Positions 20,475 to 29,042 of a DNA stretch of 64,000 bases are shown one piece after another. Made by a program: the position numbers and the translations under genes. The notes beneath the pieces are model-generated. The model saw only the letters and a program-made list of their open reading frames with translations, had not been told where the DNA came from and searched no databases. This stretch comes from Psychrobium sp. MM17-31 (lineage in GTDB: Bacteria > Pseudomonadota > Gammaproteobacteria > Enterobacterales > Psychrobiaceae), in assembly GCF_022347785.1 (NCBI RefSeq), contig NZ_JAKRGA010000001.1, positions 558,001 to 622,000 on the forward strand. The letters are read 5' to 3'. The first letter of the stretch is position 1, and every line of letters starts with the position of its first letter.

Positions 20475-21830
20475 TTACAAGCGGGTAAAATCGTTAAAAA
20501 TTGCAATGCTCATCAGCATTAACAACAGTGCGCCGCCAATTCTAAAACCGACGTCTTGTATTTTTTCTGGCACAGGCTTGCCAGTTAAAAGCTCAATAAA
20601 GTAATACATCAAATGGCCACCATCAAGCACTGGTAATGGCAATAGATTAAATATTCCCAAATTGACACTTATCAAAGCTAAAAAGCTCAAAAAAGCAACT
20701 ATTCCATAGGCTGCACTTTGGCCTGCACCTTGCGCAATAGAGATTGGCCCGCTGAGATTTTTTACCGATAGATCACCAGTAATCAACTTACCAATCATGT
20801 TGAAACTTAACAGGGTTAAATCCCACGTTTTTTGCGCACCGACAACAATTGCATCAATAGGTCCATATTCTAGAGTCAATTGATAGTCTTTTGGTATCGG
20901 CTCACCATAAGGAGCAATGCCAGCAAAACCAATTTTGTTACCCTCACTATCTTCCTTAAGGCGCGGAAATAATGCGGTGGTATGCTGCTTTGTGTTTCTT
21001 TGATAGAGCAAGTCGATGGAAGTTCCATGACTTTGTTGAATTAATATTGCGAAGCTTTGCCAACTGTTGATTTTCTCGCCATTTGCGGCGATTAAGACAT
21101 CACCCTGTTGCAATCCAGCTTCTTTCGCTGCTGAACCTTCGGTCACCTGAGCAACTGTCAGCGTTGCCTTTGAGCGATAAGGAACAATTCCCCAAGAATT
21201 TAAGGAACTTTGTTTTTGCGGATCGAATTGCCAATTGGCCAAATCAATGGATTTAGTTTTCATAACCTCACTGCCAACCGGACCATAACCAATCGTAGCA
21301 GTATTACTTCCAATCAATCCAACAATGGCGTGATTAACATCTTGCCAATGGGCAACAGTTTTACCGTTGATTGACTTGATTTGATCACCAGCGGCTAAGT
21401 TGACTTGAGCGGCGATTGAGTCCTTTTTAACCTCACCCACAATTGGCTTAATGGTGCTCACACCAATCATATACATCAACGCCAGCGCAAATATAGCAAA
21501 AATGAAGTTAGCAAGTGGGCCAGCTGCGACTATGGCAATTCGCGCTAATACTGGTTTGCGATTAAAAGCACCGTGGGCAAGATTTTCTGGTACGTCTTCA
21601 ACACGCTCATCGAGCATTTTGACGTATCCCCCCAACGGAATAGCACAAATGACATATTCACAGCCATCTTTGCCCACCCGTCGCCATAGCACTTTACCAA
21701 AACCAATAGCAAAACGCTGGACGATAACACCACATTTTCGCGCTACCCAAAAATGGCCAAACTCATGAAAGGCTACCAAGACACTCAGGGCAACGATGAA
21801 AAATGTAATGTTGCGCAATAACTCAATCAC
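20475..21830 (-). CDS. rseP: Site-2 protease RseP
   Basis: Intramembrane zinc metalloprotease. In relatives it cleaves anti-sigma-E RseA after DegS and clears signal-peptide remnants. 451 residues (E. coli 450). Zinc motif H-E-F-G-H at residues 22-26 in the first membrane helix, two PDZ domains in the periplasmic middle ([12 protein letters not shown] and [12 protein letters not shown]), and the second metal-site motif [12 protein letters not shown] in the third helix. Its ATG overlaps the dxr stop by four bases. The position before bamA fits envelope-stress control. Confidence 0.96.
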   Translation of the reverse strand: MIELLRNITFFIVALSVLVAFHEFGHFWVARKCGVIVQRFAIGFGKVLWRRVGKDGCEYVICAIPLGGYVKMLDERVEDVPENLAHGAFNRKPVLARIAIVAAGPLANFIFAIFALALMYMIGVSTIKPIVGEVKKDSIAAQVNLAAGDQIKSINGKTVAHWQDVNHAIVGLIGSNTATIGYGPVGSEVMKTKSIDLANWQFDPQKQSSLNSWGIVPYRSKATLTVAQVTEGSAAKEAGLQQGDVLIAANGEKINSWQSFAILIQQSHGTSIDLLYQRNTKQHTTALFPRLKEDSEGNKIGFAGIAPYGEPIPKDYQLTLEYGPIDAIVVGAQKTWDLTLLSFNMIGKLITGDLSVKNLSGPISIAQGAGQSAAYGIVAFLSFLALISVNLGIFNLLPLPVLDGGHLMYYFIELLTGKPVPEKIQDVGFRIGGALLLMLMSIAIFNDFTRL

Positions 21831-23017
21831 ACTACAGCTCCTTGTCTAAGAAACTCGGTGGCTAAGCTGCGTGCTCGACTATCGACATTGAGAATTGACT
21901 CTACACAATCGGCGCGCTCTGTAGCTAACGCATCTAGCGCGCGCTCATTAAGTTGAGCAATCTGCGTAAACTTGATCTGCTGATTTAGAAATGCAGCAAC
22001 ACTAATCTCATTGGCAGCATTCAATGCAGTTGTAGCCCCTTGTCCCATATAACAAGCGTCAATTGCCAGTTTTAAACATGGAAAGCGAGTAAAGTCAGGC
22101 GCGTGAAAGGTAAAGTCTTTCATCGCAGTAAAATCTAACGGAGCCACACCAGCGTCAATTCGCTCGGGATAAGACATCGCGTAAGCGATTGGCGTTCGCA
22201 TGTCAGGATTTCCCATCTGAGCAATCACTGAGCCATCGTTATATTGCACCATCGAATGGATAACGCTTTGGGGGTGAATAACGACCTCTATTTGATCGCG
22301 GTTTGTATCAAACAACCAACGAGCTTCAATATATTCAAGCCCTTTATTCATCATGGTTGCTGAATCAACGGAAATCTTCTGCCCCATCGACCAATTAGGA
22401 TGTGCGCAAGCTTGCACTGGCGTCATTTGAGATAAAGAAGCCAGTGGTGATGTTAAGAAAGGACCGCCAGAGCCAGTAAGGAGTAATTTTTCAACCCCTA
22501 GCTCATTTAAACCACAATAACCAAGTTTCTGCTGTGCCTGTGTTGGCAGCGCCTGAAAGATAGCATTGTGCTCACTATCAACAGGCAATAACGATGCTTT
22601 AGATTTTCTAAGTTCATCAATAAAAAGCTGACCAGACATTACCAAAGACTCTTTATTGGCTAGTAATACTCGTTTATCAGACTTTATTGCAGCAAGCGTA
22701 GGTAACAGCCCAGCCGCGCCGACAATTGCAGACATTACGACATCAACGTCGCTATCACTGGCAATATCACATAGCGCATCGCTTCCAGAAAGAACCACAG
22801 TATCGTTATTTAAACGCCCTTTGAGCTCTGCAGCTGCTTGCTCGTTAACAAGCACGGCATAGTTTGGATTAAACTCCAAACATTGCTCAAATAATTTATC
22901 GACGTTACTTTGTGCCGCTAACGCGAATACCGAGAATTTATCTCGGTTTCGTCTCACTACATCTAAGGTTGATTCTCCAATAGAACCTGTCGCACCAAGA
23001 ATGGTAAGTTTTTGCAT
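21827..23017 (-). CDS. dxr: 1-deoxy-D-xylulose 5-phosphate reductoisomerase
   Basis: Commits carbon to the MEP isoprenoid pathway, converting DXP to MEP with NADPH. 396 residues (E. coli 398). N-terminal Rossmann motif [28 protein letters not shown], then metal-binding Asp and Glu in [15 protein letters not shown] and SGGPF. The flexible loop holds [22 protein letters not shown], and [11 protein letters not shown] lies in the C-terminal helical domain. It overlaps cdsA by one base and rseP by four. The isoprenoid product feeds UppS in the same operon. Confidence 0.97.
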   Translation of the reverse strand: MQKLTILGATGSIGESTLDVVRRNRDKFSVFALAAQSNVDKLFEQCLEFNPNYAVLVNEQAAAELKGRLNNDTVVLSGSDALCDIASDSDVDVVMSAIVGAAGLLPTLAAIKSDKRVLLANKESLVMSGQLFIDELRKSKASLLPVDSEHNAIFQALPTQAQQKLGYCGLNELGVEKLLLTGSGGPFLTSPLASLSQMTPVQACAHPNWSMGQKISVDSATMMNKGLEYIEARWLFDTNRDQIEVVIHPQSVIHSMVQYNDGSVIAQMGNPDMRTPIAYAMSYPERIDAGVAPLDFTAMKDFTFHAPDFTRFPCLKLAIDACYMGQGATTALNAANEISVAAFLNQQIKFTQIAQLNERALDALATERADCVESILNVDSRARSLATEFLRQGAVV

Positions 23018-23886
23018 TAGGCCACCAAGAACAAGTAACCAAGTGCAAATACTGGGATCGCCGCCGTCAAACTATCGATGCGATCTAGCACACCACCGTG
23101 TCCCGGTAAAATCGTTCCACTGTCTTTTATATTGCTATTGCGCTTAAGCATACTCTCACTTAAATCACCAAAAGCAGATACTAAGGCGGTGATAAAGACC
23201 AACACCAATAAAGGTAATAGCTCGATGTTATAGAAATAAGACTTGGTAATAAAAATGGCTAACATCGCAGTGATTAAGCCGCCAAGCATACCTTCTAATG
23301 TTTTACCCGGACTTACATTTGGCATTAACTTGCGCTTTCCGATACTTCGACCAACAAAATAAGCGCCAACATCAGCGCCCCATACAATCAGAAATACACT
23401 AACAATTAACATGCCGCCAAGCATAGGATCATTGGCATAACCATAGCTTCGCAGCGCGATTAAACCAATCCAGAATGGGATCAAGGTTAGCTGACCAAAT
23501 AAGCCTTTATAAAACTCACTCTCTCCCCAAAAACCAGTCGCTCGCGGGTAAATAAATACCAGCAGCATGCTTATTAACCACCACATGGCACCAATAAATA
23601 GCGCGGCTTGGTAAATAGGATGTAATTGCCCAGCATTCCAAATATGACTAATTGGCACTAAGACCAAAAAAGCAGACATTAAAATTGCCAAAGAAATGGT
23701 AAATACAATGCGGTGAAGTTTGGTTTGTGGCATCGTTTTACTTGGTAAAAATGCCCCCCACTCCCAAGCTCCTAATAAGGTAACGGCAGCGGCAAAAAAA
23801 GGAAATAATGACAGGGGAAGATAAAATACACTACCTAGTGCTAATGGCGCTAACACTAGCGCGGTAATAATTCGTTGTTTTAACAA
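23017..23886 (-). CDS. cdsA: Phosphatidate cytidylyltransferase
   Basis: Makes CDP-diacylglycerol from phosphatidate and CTP, the branch point of phospholipid synthesis, in the inner membrane. 289 residues (E. coli 285). About eight hydrophobic segments from the first residue ([18 protein letters not shown]). The CTP transferase signature is at the C-terminus ([19 protein letters not shown] then [14 protein letters not shown]), with the metal-binding acidic residues. The stop shares one base with the dxr start (TAATG). Confidence 0.96.
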   Translation of the reverse strand: MLKQRIITALVLAPLALGSVFYLPLSLFPFFAAAVTLLGAWEWGAFLPSKTMPQTKLHRIVFTISLAILMSAFLVLVPISHIWNAGQLHPIYQAALFIGAMWWLISMLLVFIYPRATGFWGESEFYKGLFGQLTLIPFWIGLIALRSYGYANDPMLGGMLIVSVFLIVWGADVGAYFVGRSIGKRKLMPNVSPGKTLEGMLGGLITAMLAIFITKSYFYNIELLPLLVLVFITALVSAFGDLSESMLKRNSNIKDSGTILPGHGGVLDRIDSLTAAIPVFALGYLFLVA

Positions 23887-23899
23887 AGCTGTTTCCTAT

Positions 23900-24664
23900 T
23901 TATTCTTGTAATGATGCAGAAACCTGCTCACTGGTGCAGCCAAAACGGCGCTCCACATTGGCAAAGTTTGCCAAAATATCTAAATATTCGGTCTCACCGA
24001 AATCTGGCCACAGTGTGGCGGAAAAATGTAACTCACTATAGGCTGCTTGCCACAATAAAAAGTTACTAATGCGGCAATCGCCACCGGTGCGAATCATCAA
24101 ATCTAATGCTGGTAACTGCGCTGTGCAAATGTGTTGCTCGATAGCCTCTTCAGAAATATCGGTCGCTGACATTTCACCTGCAGCCACTTTTGCTGCTAAT
24201 TGCTGACAAGCCTGAGTAATATCCCAACGGCCACCGTAATTTGCAGCTACATTTAATATCAAGCCTGAATTATCTTTTGTTTTATCTTCGGCTTTTGCTA
24301 TTTTTTGCTGCAATTTATCACTGAATCGACTGGTATCGCCAATCACTTTCAGCTTGACATTGTTACGATGTAATTTGCTAACTTCACGGGATAATACCGT
24401 AAAGAACAATTCCATGAGCAATGAGACTTCATCTGCTGGTCGTTGCCAATTCTCGCTACTAAACGCAAATAAAGTTAACGATTCGATGCCTAACTCACGG
24501 CTTACTTTTACCGCTTCGCGCACGCGATCTACACCAGCTTTATGGCCCATCACACGACGTTTACCTTGTCGCTGTGCCCAACGTCCATTGCCATCCATAA
24601 TCATAGCAACATGACGAGGCAACTTATTAGATGCCATCAATTGGGTTTTCAACTGGTCGCTCAT
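23900..24664 (-). CDS. uppS: Undecaprenyl diphosphate synthase
   Basis: Adds eight isoprene units in cis to farnesyl diphosphate, giving the C55 carrier for peptidoglycan and O-antigen; cytosolic and peripheral on the membrane. 254 residues from the ATG at 24664 (E. coli 253). A GTG two codons upstream overlaps the ribosome-binding site TGGAG, so the ATG is preferred. Motifs: HVAMIMDGNGRWAQRQG with catalytic Asp24, GHKAGVDRVRE, LFAFSSENWQRP, and C-terminal LMIRTGGDCRISNFLLWQ with SELHF. Confidence 0.96.
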   Translation of the reverse strand: MSDQLKTQLMASNKLPRHVAMIMDGNGRWAQRQGKRRVMGHKAGVDRVREAVKVSRELGIESLTLFAFSSENWQRPADEVSLLMELFFTVLSREVSKLHRNNVKLKVIGDTSRFSDKLQQKIAKAEDKTKDNSGLILNVAANYGGRWDITQACQQLAAKVAAGEMSATDISEEAIEQHICTAQLPALDLMIRTGGDCRISNFLLWQAAYSELHFSATLWPDFGETEYLDILANFANVERRFGCTSEQVSASLQE

Positions 24665-24713
24665 TAACACTCCATAAGCTCACTAAACTAAAATTTCGTG
24701 CCTACAATAACAC

Positions 24714-24745
24714 AAACGCTGCGTAGTATAACTAACACAGCGTTT
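24714..24745 (-). other. Stem-loop between frr and uppS
   Basis: AAACGCTG (24714-24721) pairs with CAGCGTTT (24738-24745). The loop contains TATACT on the minus strand, a possible -10 box for uppS, but no convincing -35 was found. It could instead be a weak terminator after frr; the T tail is short. Confidence 0.35.
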
Positions 24746-24790
24746 AAATCATAGCGTATCACTCCGCCATTTATGGCAGGTGAATAAAGC

Positions 24791-25348
24791 TTAAACTTCT
24801 AGTAGCTCTTGCTCTTTTTCTGCTAACAAGGCGTCCATTTCTTTAATGTACTTGTTTGTTAACTCTTGGATTTGCTCTTCGCCTTTACGCGCTTCGTCTT
24901 CACCCACTTCTTTTTCTTTCTCAAGTGCTTTGATATCGCTGTTAGCGTCACGACGAATGTTACGAACAGCAACACGACCTTTTTCAGCTTCGCCACGAAC
25001 AACCTTAATTAGGTCTTTACGACGTTCTTCAGTCAATGGCGGCAATGGGATGCGAATTAGGTTACCCGCTGAGTTAGGGTTTAAACCTAGATCAGACGTC
25101 ATAATCGCTTTTTCAACAGCAGCGATCATCGTCGTGTCGAATACAGTAATAGTCAGTGTACGCGCATCACCAATACCAACGTTACCCACTTGGTTTAACG
25201 GTGTTTCAGCACCGTAATAAGGTACAGTGATCGAATCTAATAAACTTGGGTGTGCACGACCAGTACGCACTTTTTGCATTTGAACTTTTAGTGCTTCTAC
25301 ACTTTTCCCCATACGGGTTGCAGCATCATCTTTAATTTCGTTAATCAC
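24791..25348 (-). CDS. frr: Ribosome recycling factor
   Basis: Splits the post-termination ribosome together with EF-G. 185 residues, identical in length to E. coli. Family features: [17 protein letters not shown] near residue 30, the [16 protein letters not shown] segment, and the long C-terminal helix pair [26 protein letters not shown]. Start is GTG with AGGAT upstream, aligned to the enteric N-terminus. It lies 26 bases after pyrH and is probably cotranscribed with it. Confidence 0.97.
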   Translation of the reverse strand: MINEIKDDAATRMGKSVEALKVQMQKVRTGRAHPSLLDSITVPYYGAETPLNQVGNVGIGDARTLTITVFDTTMIAAVEKAIMTSDLGLNPNSAGNLIRIPLPPLTEERRKDLIKVVRGEAEKGRVAVRNIRRDANSDIKALEKEKEVGEDEARKGEEQIQELTNKYIKEMDALLAEKEQELLEV

Positions 25349-25374
25349 GTTAATATCCTAATTATAAGAGTTCG

Positions 25375-26115
25375 TTAAATTTTAGTCGTTCCGGCGTGGA
25401 TTAAGGTACCAGTGCCTTCACCCATAATTACGCTGCGCAGCGCACCAGGCTTATTCATATTGAACACGCGAATTGGCATGTCATGGTCACGAGCTAGCGT
25501 GAATGCCGCTAAATCCATCACCTTAAGTTCTTTTTCTAATACCGTGGCGTAATCAAGTTCAGCGTACATTTCAGCGTCAGGGTTCTTTACAGGATCATCA
25601 GAATAAACGCCGTCCACTTTAGTACCCTTTAACACAACATCAGCTTCAATTTCGATACCGCGTAAACATGCTGCTGAATCTGTTGTAAAGAATGGGTTAC
25701 CAGTACCAGCAGAAAAAATCACTACGCGGCCTTCTTTAAGCATGCTAATAGCTTCTGCCCAGTTGTATGAATCACACACACCTTTTAAATCAACTGCTGA
25801 CATGAGTCGCGCGTTAACATAGGCACGGTGTAGTGCATCACGCATCGCAAGGCCATTCATTACCGTTGCAAGCATACCCATTTGGTCACCAACAACACGA
25901 TTCATGCCCGCTTCAGCTAAGCTTTCACCGCGGTAGATATTACCACCGCCTAATACGATACCTACTTGAACACCTAACTCAACCAATTCTTTGATTTCCT
26001 GAGCCATGCGATCAAGTACCTTAGGGTCAATCCCAAATCCTTGCTCACCTACTAGTGCTTCACCACTTAGTTTCAATAAAATTCGACGGTAAGTCGGTTT
26101 TGGATTTGCAGTCAT
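25375..26115 (-). CDS. pyrH: UMP kinase
   Basis: Phosphorylates UMP to UDP in pyrimidine nucleotide synthesis; hexameric, activated by GTP and inhibited by UTP in the bacterial family. 246 residues from the ATG at 26115 (E. coli 241). An upstream in-frame GTG at 26160 would add 15 residues not seen in the family, and AAAGG sits at proper distance from the ATG. Motifs: [54 protein letters not shown] and the amino acid kinase fold to the end. Confidence 0.96.
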   Translation of the reverse strand: MTANPKPTYRRILLKLSGEALVGEQGFGIDPKVLDRMAQEIKELVELGVQVGIVLGGGNIYRGESLAEAGMNRVVGDQMGMLATVMNGLAMRDALHRAYVNARLMSAVDLKGVCDSYNWAEAISMLKEGRVVIFSAGTGNPFFTTDSAACLRGIEIEADVVLKGTKVDGVYSDDPVKNPDAEMYAELDYATVLEKELKVMDLAAFTLARDHDMPIRVFNMNKPGALRSVIMGEGTGTLIHAGTTKI

Positions 26116-26233
26116 TCTAATTACCTTTGCCTGATTTATAGCGAATGTGGTTAACACCACTTAGTTTATGATTGCACTCTTTATCGTAATTTTAAAAGTA
26201 CAGATTAAAAGTCCAATCATAAATTAAGCATTC

Positions 26234-26266
26234 AAAAAGACCGCAGCTAGGCCACGGTCTTTTTTT
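26234..26266. terminator. Terminator between tsf and pyrH
   Basis: Stem AAAAAGACCG (26234-26243) pairs with CGGTCTTTTT (26255-26264) around an 11-base loop, with T runs on both strands. It ends rpsB-tsf transcription, so pyrH-frr has its own promoter or depends on readthrough. Confidence 0.8.
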
Positions 26267-26298
26267 AACAACAAAAATGTTGTTATTTACTCAATCGA

Positions 26299-27147
26299 TT
26301 ACTGTTTTGCAGCAGCGATTTGAGCTTCAACTTCTGCAGCGAAGTCTTCTTCTTTCTTCTCGATACCTTCACCAACTTCTAGGCGAATGAATGAAGAAAC
26401 TGAAGCGTTCTTAGCTTTAAGAATTTGACCAACAGTTTGCTTAGGTTCCATGATGAACGCTTGACCAGTAAGAGAAACCTCACCAGTGAATTTCTTCATG
26501 CGACCAGCAACCATTTTCTCAGCGATTTCAGCAGGCTTGCCTTCGTTCATCGCGATTTCGATTTGTAGTTTACGCTCGCGCTCAACTACTTCAGCAGGTA
26601 CGTCTTCTGGGTTAACGAACTCTGGACGAGAAGCAGCAACGTGCATAGCAACGTGCTTAAGTGTTTCTTCGTCAGCTTCACCAGCAACAACAACACCAAT
26701 GCGCTCACCGTGACGGTAAGAAGCAAGAGAACCACCTTTCACGTACTCAACGCGACGGATGTTCATGTTCTCACCGATTTTAGCAACTAAAGCGATACGC
26801 GTTTCTTCGAATTTCGCTTGTAGCTCTTCAGAAGTTAGTTCTTCAGCGATAGCTGCATCAGCAACTTCGTTAGCGAACGCTAAGAAACCAGCATCTTTAG
26901 CAACGAAGTCAGTTTGACAGTTAACTTCAACTAGCGCAGCAACGCCTTCTTTTTGCTTAACGATGATAGTACCTTCAGCAGCGATGTTACCCGCTTTCTT
27001 AGCAGCTTTAGCTTGACCGTTTTTACGCATTTGGTCGATTGCCGCTTCGATGTCACCATTAGTTTCAGTTAATGCTTTTTTACAGTCCATCATGCCCGCG
27101 CCAGTGCGGTCACGAAGTTCTTTTACTAACTTAGCAGTAATTGCCAT
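26299..27147 (-). CDS. tsf: Elongation factor Ts
   Basis: Nucleotide exchange factor that releases GDP from EF-Tu. 282 residues (E. coli 283). The N-terminal UBA-like domain carries [20 protein letters not shown]; the core has the TDFVAKD contact motif ([13 protein letters not shown]) and [15 protein letters not shown]-terminal module follows. ATG with GAGGAAT upstream. Downstream of rpsB, separated by 82 bases that hold an attenuator-type hairpin. Confidence 0.97.
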   Translation of the reverse strand: MAITAKLVKELRDRTGAGMMDCKKALTETNGDIEAAIDQMRKNGQAKAAKKAGNIAAEGTIIVKQKEGVAALVEVNCQTDFVAKDAGFLAFANEVADAAIAEELTSEELQAKFEETRIALVAKIGENMNIRRVEYVKGGSLASYRHGERIGVVVAGEADEETLKHVAMHVAASRPEFVNPEDVPAEVVERERKLQIEIAMNEGKPAEIAEKMVAGRMKKFTGEVSLTGQAFIMEPKQTVGQILKAKNASVSSFIRLEVGEGIEKKEEDFAAEVEAQIAAAKQ

Positions 27148-27167
27148 TTTATATTCCTCTGTATTTC

Positions 27168-27198
27168 AAAAAGGCACCAAGGATTACTCCTTGCTGCC
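27168..27198 (-). terminator. Attenuator-like hairpin between rpsB and tsf
   Basis: On the minus strand GGCAGCAAGGA pairs with TCCTTGGTGCC (27188-27198 with 27173-27183, one mismatch) around a 4-base loop, followed by TTTTT. The tsf ribosome-binding site comes right after it. Partial termination here would set the S2 to EF-Ts ratio; rpsB-tsf in E. coli is also partly attenuated. Confidence 0.65.
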
Positions 27199-27229
27199 TA
27201 CTTAAATGTGTGATTTAGAAAGCTCTAAA

Positions 27230-27958
27230 TTACTCAGCTTCAACGAAACCGTCAGTTTCAGCTTGTGCAGCAACAGTGTTGTTACGACCTTCGTTAACAG
27301 CAGTTGCAGCAGCTTTAGTGTAAAGCTGGATAGCGCGGATCGCGTCATCGTTACCAGGAACGATGTAGTCGATACCATCTGGGTTAGAGTTAGTATCAAC
27401 GATAGCAACAACAGGAATACCTAGGTTGTTAGCTTCTTTAACAGCAATGTGCTCGTGGTCAGCATCAATTACAAAAATCACGTCTGGTAGACCGTTCATG
27501 TTTTTGATACCGCCTAGAGATTTCTCTAGTTTTTCCATTTCACGAGTACGCATTAACGCTTCTTTCTTAACTAGCTTAGCGAAAGTACCGTCTTGTGATT
27601 GTTGCTCAAGGTCTTTTAGACGCTTGATTGATTGACGAACTGTTTTCCAGTTAGTCAACATACCACCTAACCAACGGTGGTTTACGTAGAATTGGTCACA
27701 CTCTAGTGCCGCTTCTTTGATAGCATCGCCAGCAGCGCGCTTAGTACCAACGAAAAGGATTTTACCTTTCTTAGATGCAACGTTGCTTAATACAGCAAGT
27801 GCTTCGTTGAACATTGGTGCAGTTTGCTCTAAGTTGATGATATGAACCTTGTTACGAGCACCGAAGATGAATGGCTTCATCTTTGGATTCCAGTAACGAG
27901 TTTGGTGACCGAAGTGAACACCAGCTTGCAGCATATCGCGCATTGAAACAGTAGCCAT
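27230..27958 (-). CDS. rpsB: 30S ribosomal protein S2
   Basis: Binds the 16S rRNA neck region with S1 and is needed for active 30S subunits. 242 residues from the ATG at 27958 (E. coli 241). The frame runs 25 codons further upstream, but those residues lie in the mRNA leader and AGAGGA precedes this ATG. S2 signatures: [45 protein letters not shown] in pieces across residues 2-46, and [12 protein letters not shown]. First gene of rpsB-tsf; promoter and leader are described separately. Confidence 0.97.
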   Translation of the reverse strand: MATVSMRDMLQAGVHFGHQTRYWNPKMKPFIFGARNKVHIINLEQTAPMFNEALAVLSNVASKKGKILFVGTKRAAGDAIKEAALECDQFYVNHRWLGGMLTNWKTVRQSIKRLKDLEQQSQDGTFAKLVKKEALMRTREMEKLEKSLGGIKNMNGLPDVIFVIDADHEHIAVKEANNLGIPVVAIVDTNSNPDGIDYIVPGNDDAIRAIQLYTKAAATAVNEGRNNTVAAQAETDGFVEAE

Positions 27959-28156
27959 AATAAATTTCCTCTTGGGGTTAGGCCTCCACGCATCCCAAAT
28001 TTCGAACTTTTCGTCAATTTGACGATAAAGCACCCCGAAATCGGTTAAAAATACGTGTGTGATTTAAGATAAATGTAATTTTTAGTGGTTCTTTATAGAC
28101 AAGATCATTAAAATCAGCGTAAAACCGACTTTAGATGAAAGTTGAATATATTCCCC
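27959..28156 (-). promoter_or_regulatory. rpsB mRNA leader, candidate S2 autoregulatory element
   Basis: About 198 bases of untranslated leader, if transcription starts near 28156. Visible pairing: CGTCAA/TTGACG at 28012-28024, and GGGG (27974-27977) that can pair with CCCC (28032-28035), near the ribosome-binding site. In E. coli, S2 represses rpsB-tsf translation through a conserved leader; assignment of the same role here is inference. Confidence 0.45.
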
Positions 28157-28163
28157 GGCGCGC

Positions 28164-28192
28164 TTTATACCAAAAACACGCGGAGAAAACAA
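28164..28192 (-). promoter_or_regulatory. rpsB: rpsB promoter (extended -10)
   Basis: On the minus strand: TTGTTT (28192-28187), a 17-base spacer ending TGG, and TATAAA (28169-28164), giving an extended TGn -10. A GC-rich discriminator (GCGCGCCGGGG) follows, the type linked to stringent control of ribosomal genes. Confidence 0.7.
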
Positions 28193-28235
28193 GTTTTAGC
28201 CAAGATTAATGGCAATTAAAAATAGAGATACCACC

Positions 28236-29027
28236 ATGGCAATAACCATCAAAACTGCAGAAGAAATTGAAAAAATGCGCGTTGCAGGGCGCTTAGCGGC
28301 AGAAGTATTAGAAATGATCGGTCCTTTTGTAAAAAAAGGCGTAACAACTGACGAATTAAACGACATTTGCCACCGCTATATTGTCGAAGAGCAAGACGCA
28401 ATTCCTGCACCGCTCAATTATCATGGATTTCCAAAGTCGATTTGTACTTCTGTTAACCATGTCATCTGTCACGGTATCCCAAGCGATAAAAAACTAAAAG
28501 ACGGCGACATTATTAACGTCGATGTAACTGTCATCAAAGATGGCTACCACGGCGATACTAGTAAAATGTTTATCGTAGGCAAAGGCAGCATTTTAGCCAA
28601 CCGCTTAGTTAAGACGACACAAGAGAGTCTTTACAAAGCAATTAGAATGGTAAAACCAGGTGTCCAGCTTGGTGATATCGGCCACGCTATCCAAACATAC
28701 TGTGAAGGTATGAACTACTCAATCGTGCGCGAATACTGTGGTCACGGCATTGGTGCAGAGTTTCACGAAGACCCACAAGTTGTGCACTACGGCCGACCAG
28801 GTACAGGTGAAACGCTACAAGCTGGCATGTGTTTAACTATCGAGCCAATGGTTAATGCGGGTAAGCGTCACAGTAAAATGGCCAACAATGACGGTTGGAC
28901 TGTTGTAACAAAAGATCGCTCGCTTTCGGCGCAATGGGAACATACGCTACTTGTAACCGACAACGGCGTAGAAATTCTAACACTGCGTAGCGATGAAGAA
29001 ATAGAACGCGTCATCGAGCACGCTTAA
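28236..29027 (+). CDS. map: Methionine aminopeptidase, type I
   Basis: Removes the initiator Met from new proteins. 263 residues from the ATG at 28236, whose product MAITIKTAEEIEKMR aligns with the enteric N-terminus (E. coli 264). An in-frame ATG at 28209 would add nine residues. Metal ligands: two Asp in VDVTVIKDGYHGDTSKMF, His in YCGHGIG, Glu in TIEPMVNAG and Glu in QWEHTLLVTDNG. Divergent from rpsB, 15 bases before glnD and probably cotranscribed with it. Confidence 0.96.
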   Translation: MAITIKTAEEIEKMRVAGRLAAEVLEMIGPFVKKGVTTDELNDICHRYIVEEQDAIPAPLNYHGFPKSICTSVNHVICHGIPSDKKLKDGDIINVDVTVIKDGYHGDTSKMFIVGKGSILANRLVKTTQESLYKAIRMVKPGVQLGDIGHAIQTYCEGMNYSIVREYCGHGIGAEFHEDPQVVHYGRPGTGETLQAGMCLTIEPMVNAGKRHSKMANNDGWTVVTKDRSLSAQWEHTLLVTDNGVEILTLRSDEEIERVIEHA

Positions 29028-29042
29028 TCAGTAAGGAAAAAT

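Noticed and set aside
28209-28235. Upstream ATG of map adding nine residues
   Set aside because: The shorter start matches the family N-terminus; the longer start cannot be excluded but has no better ribosome-binding site.
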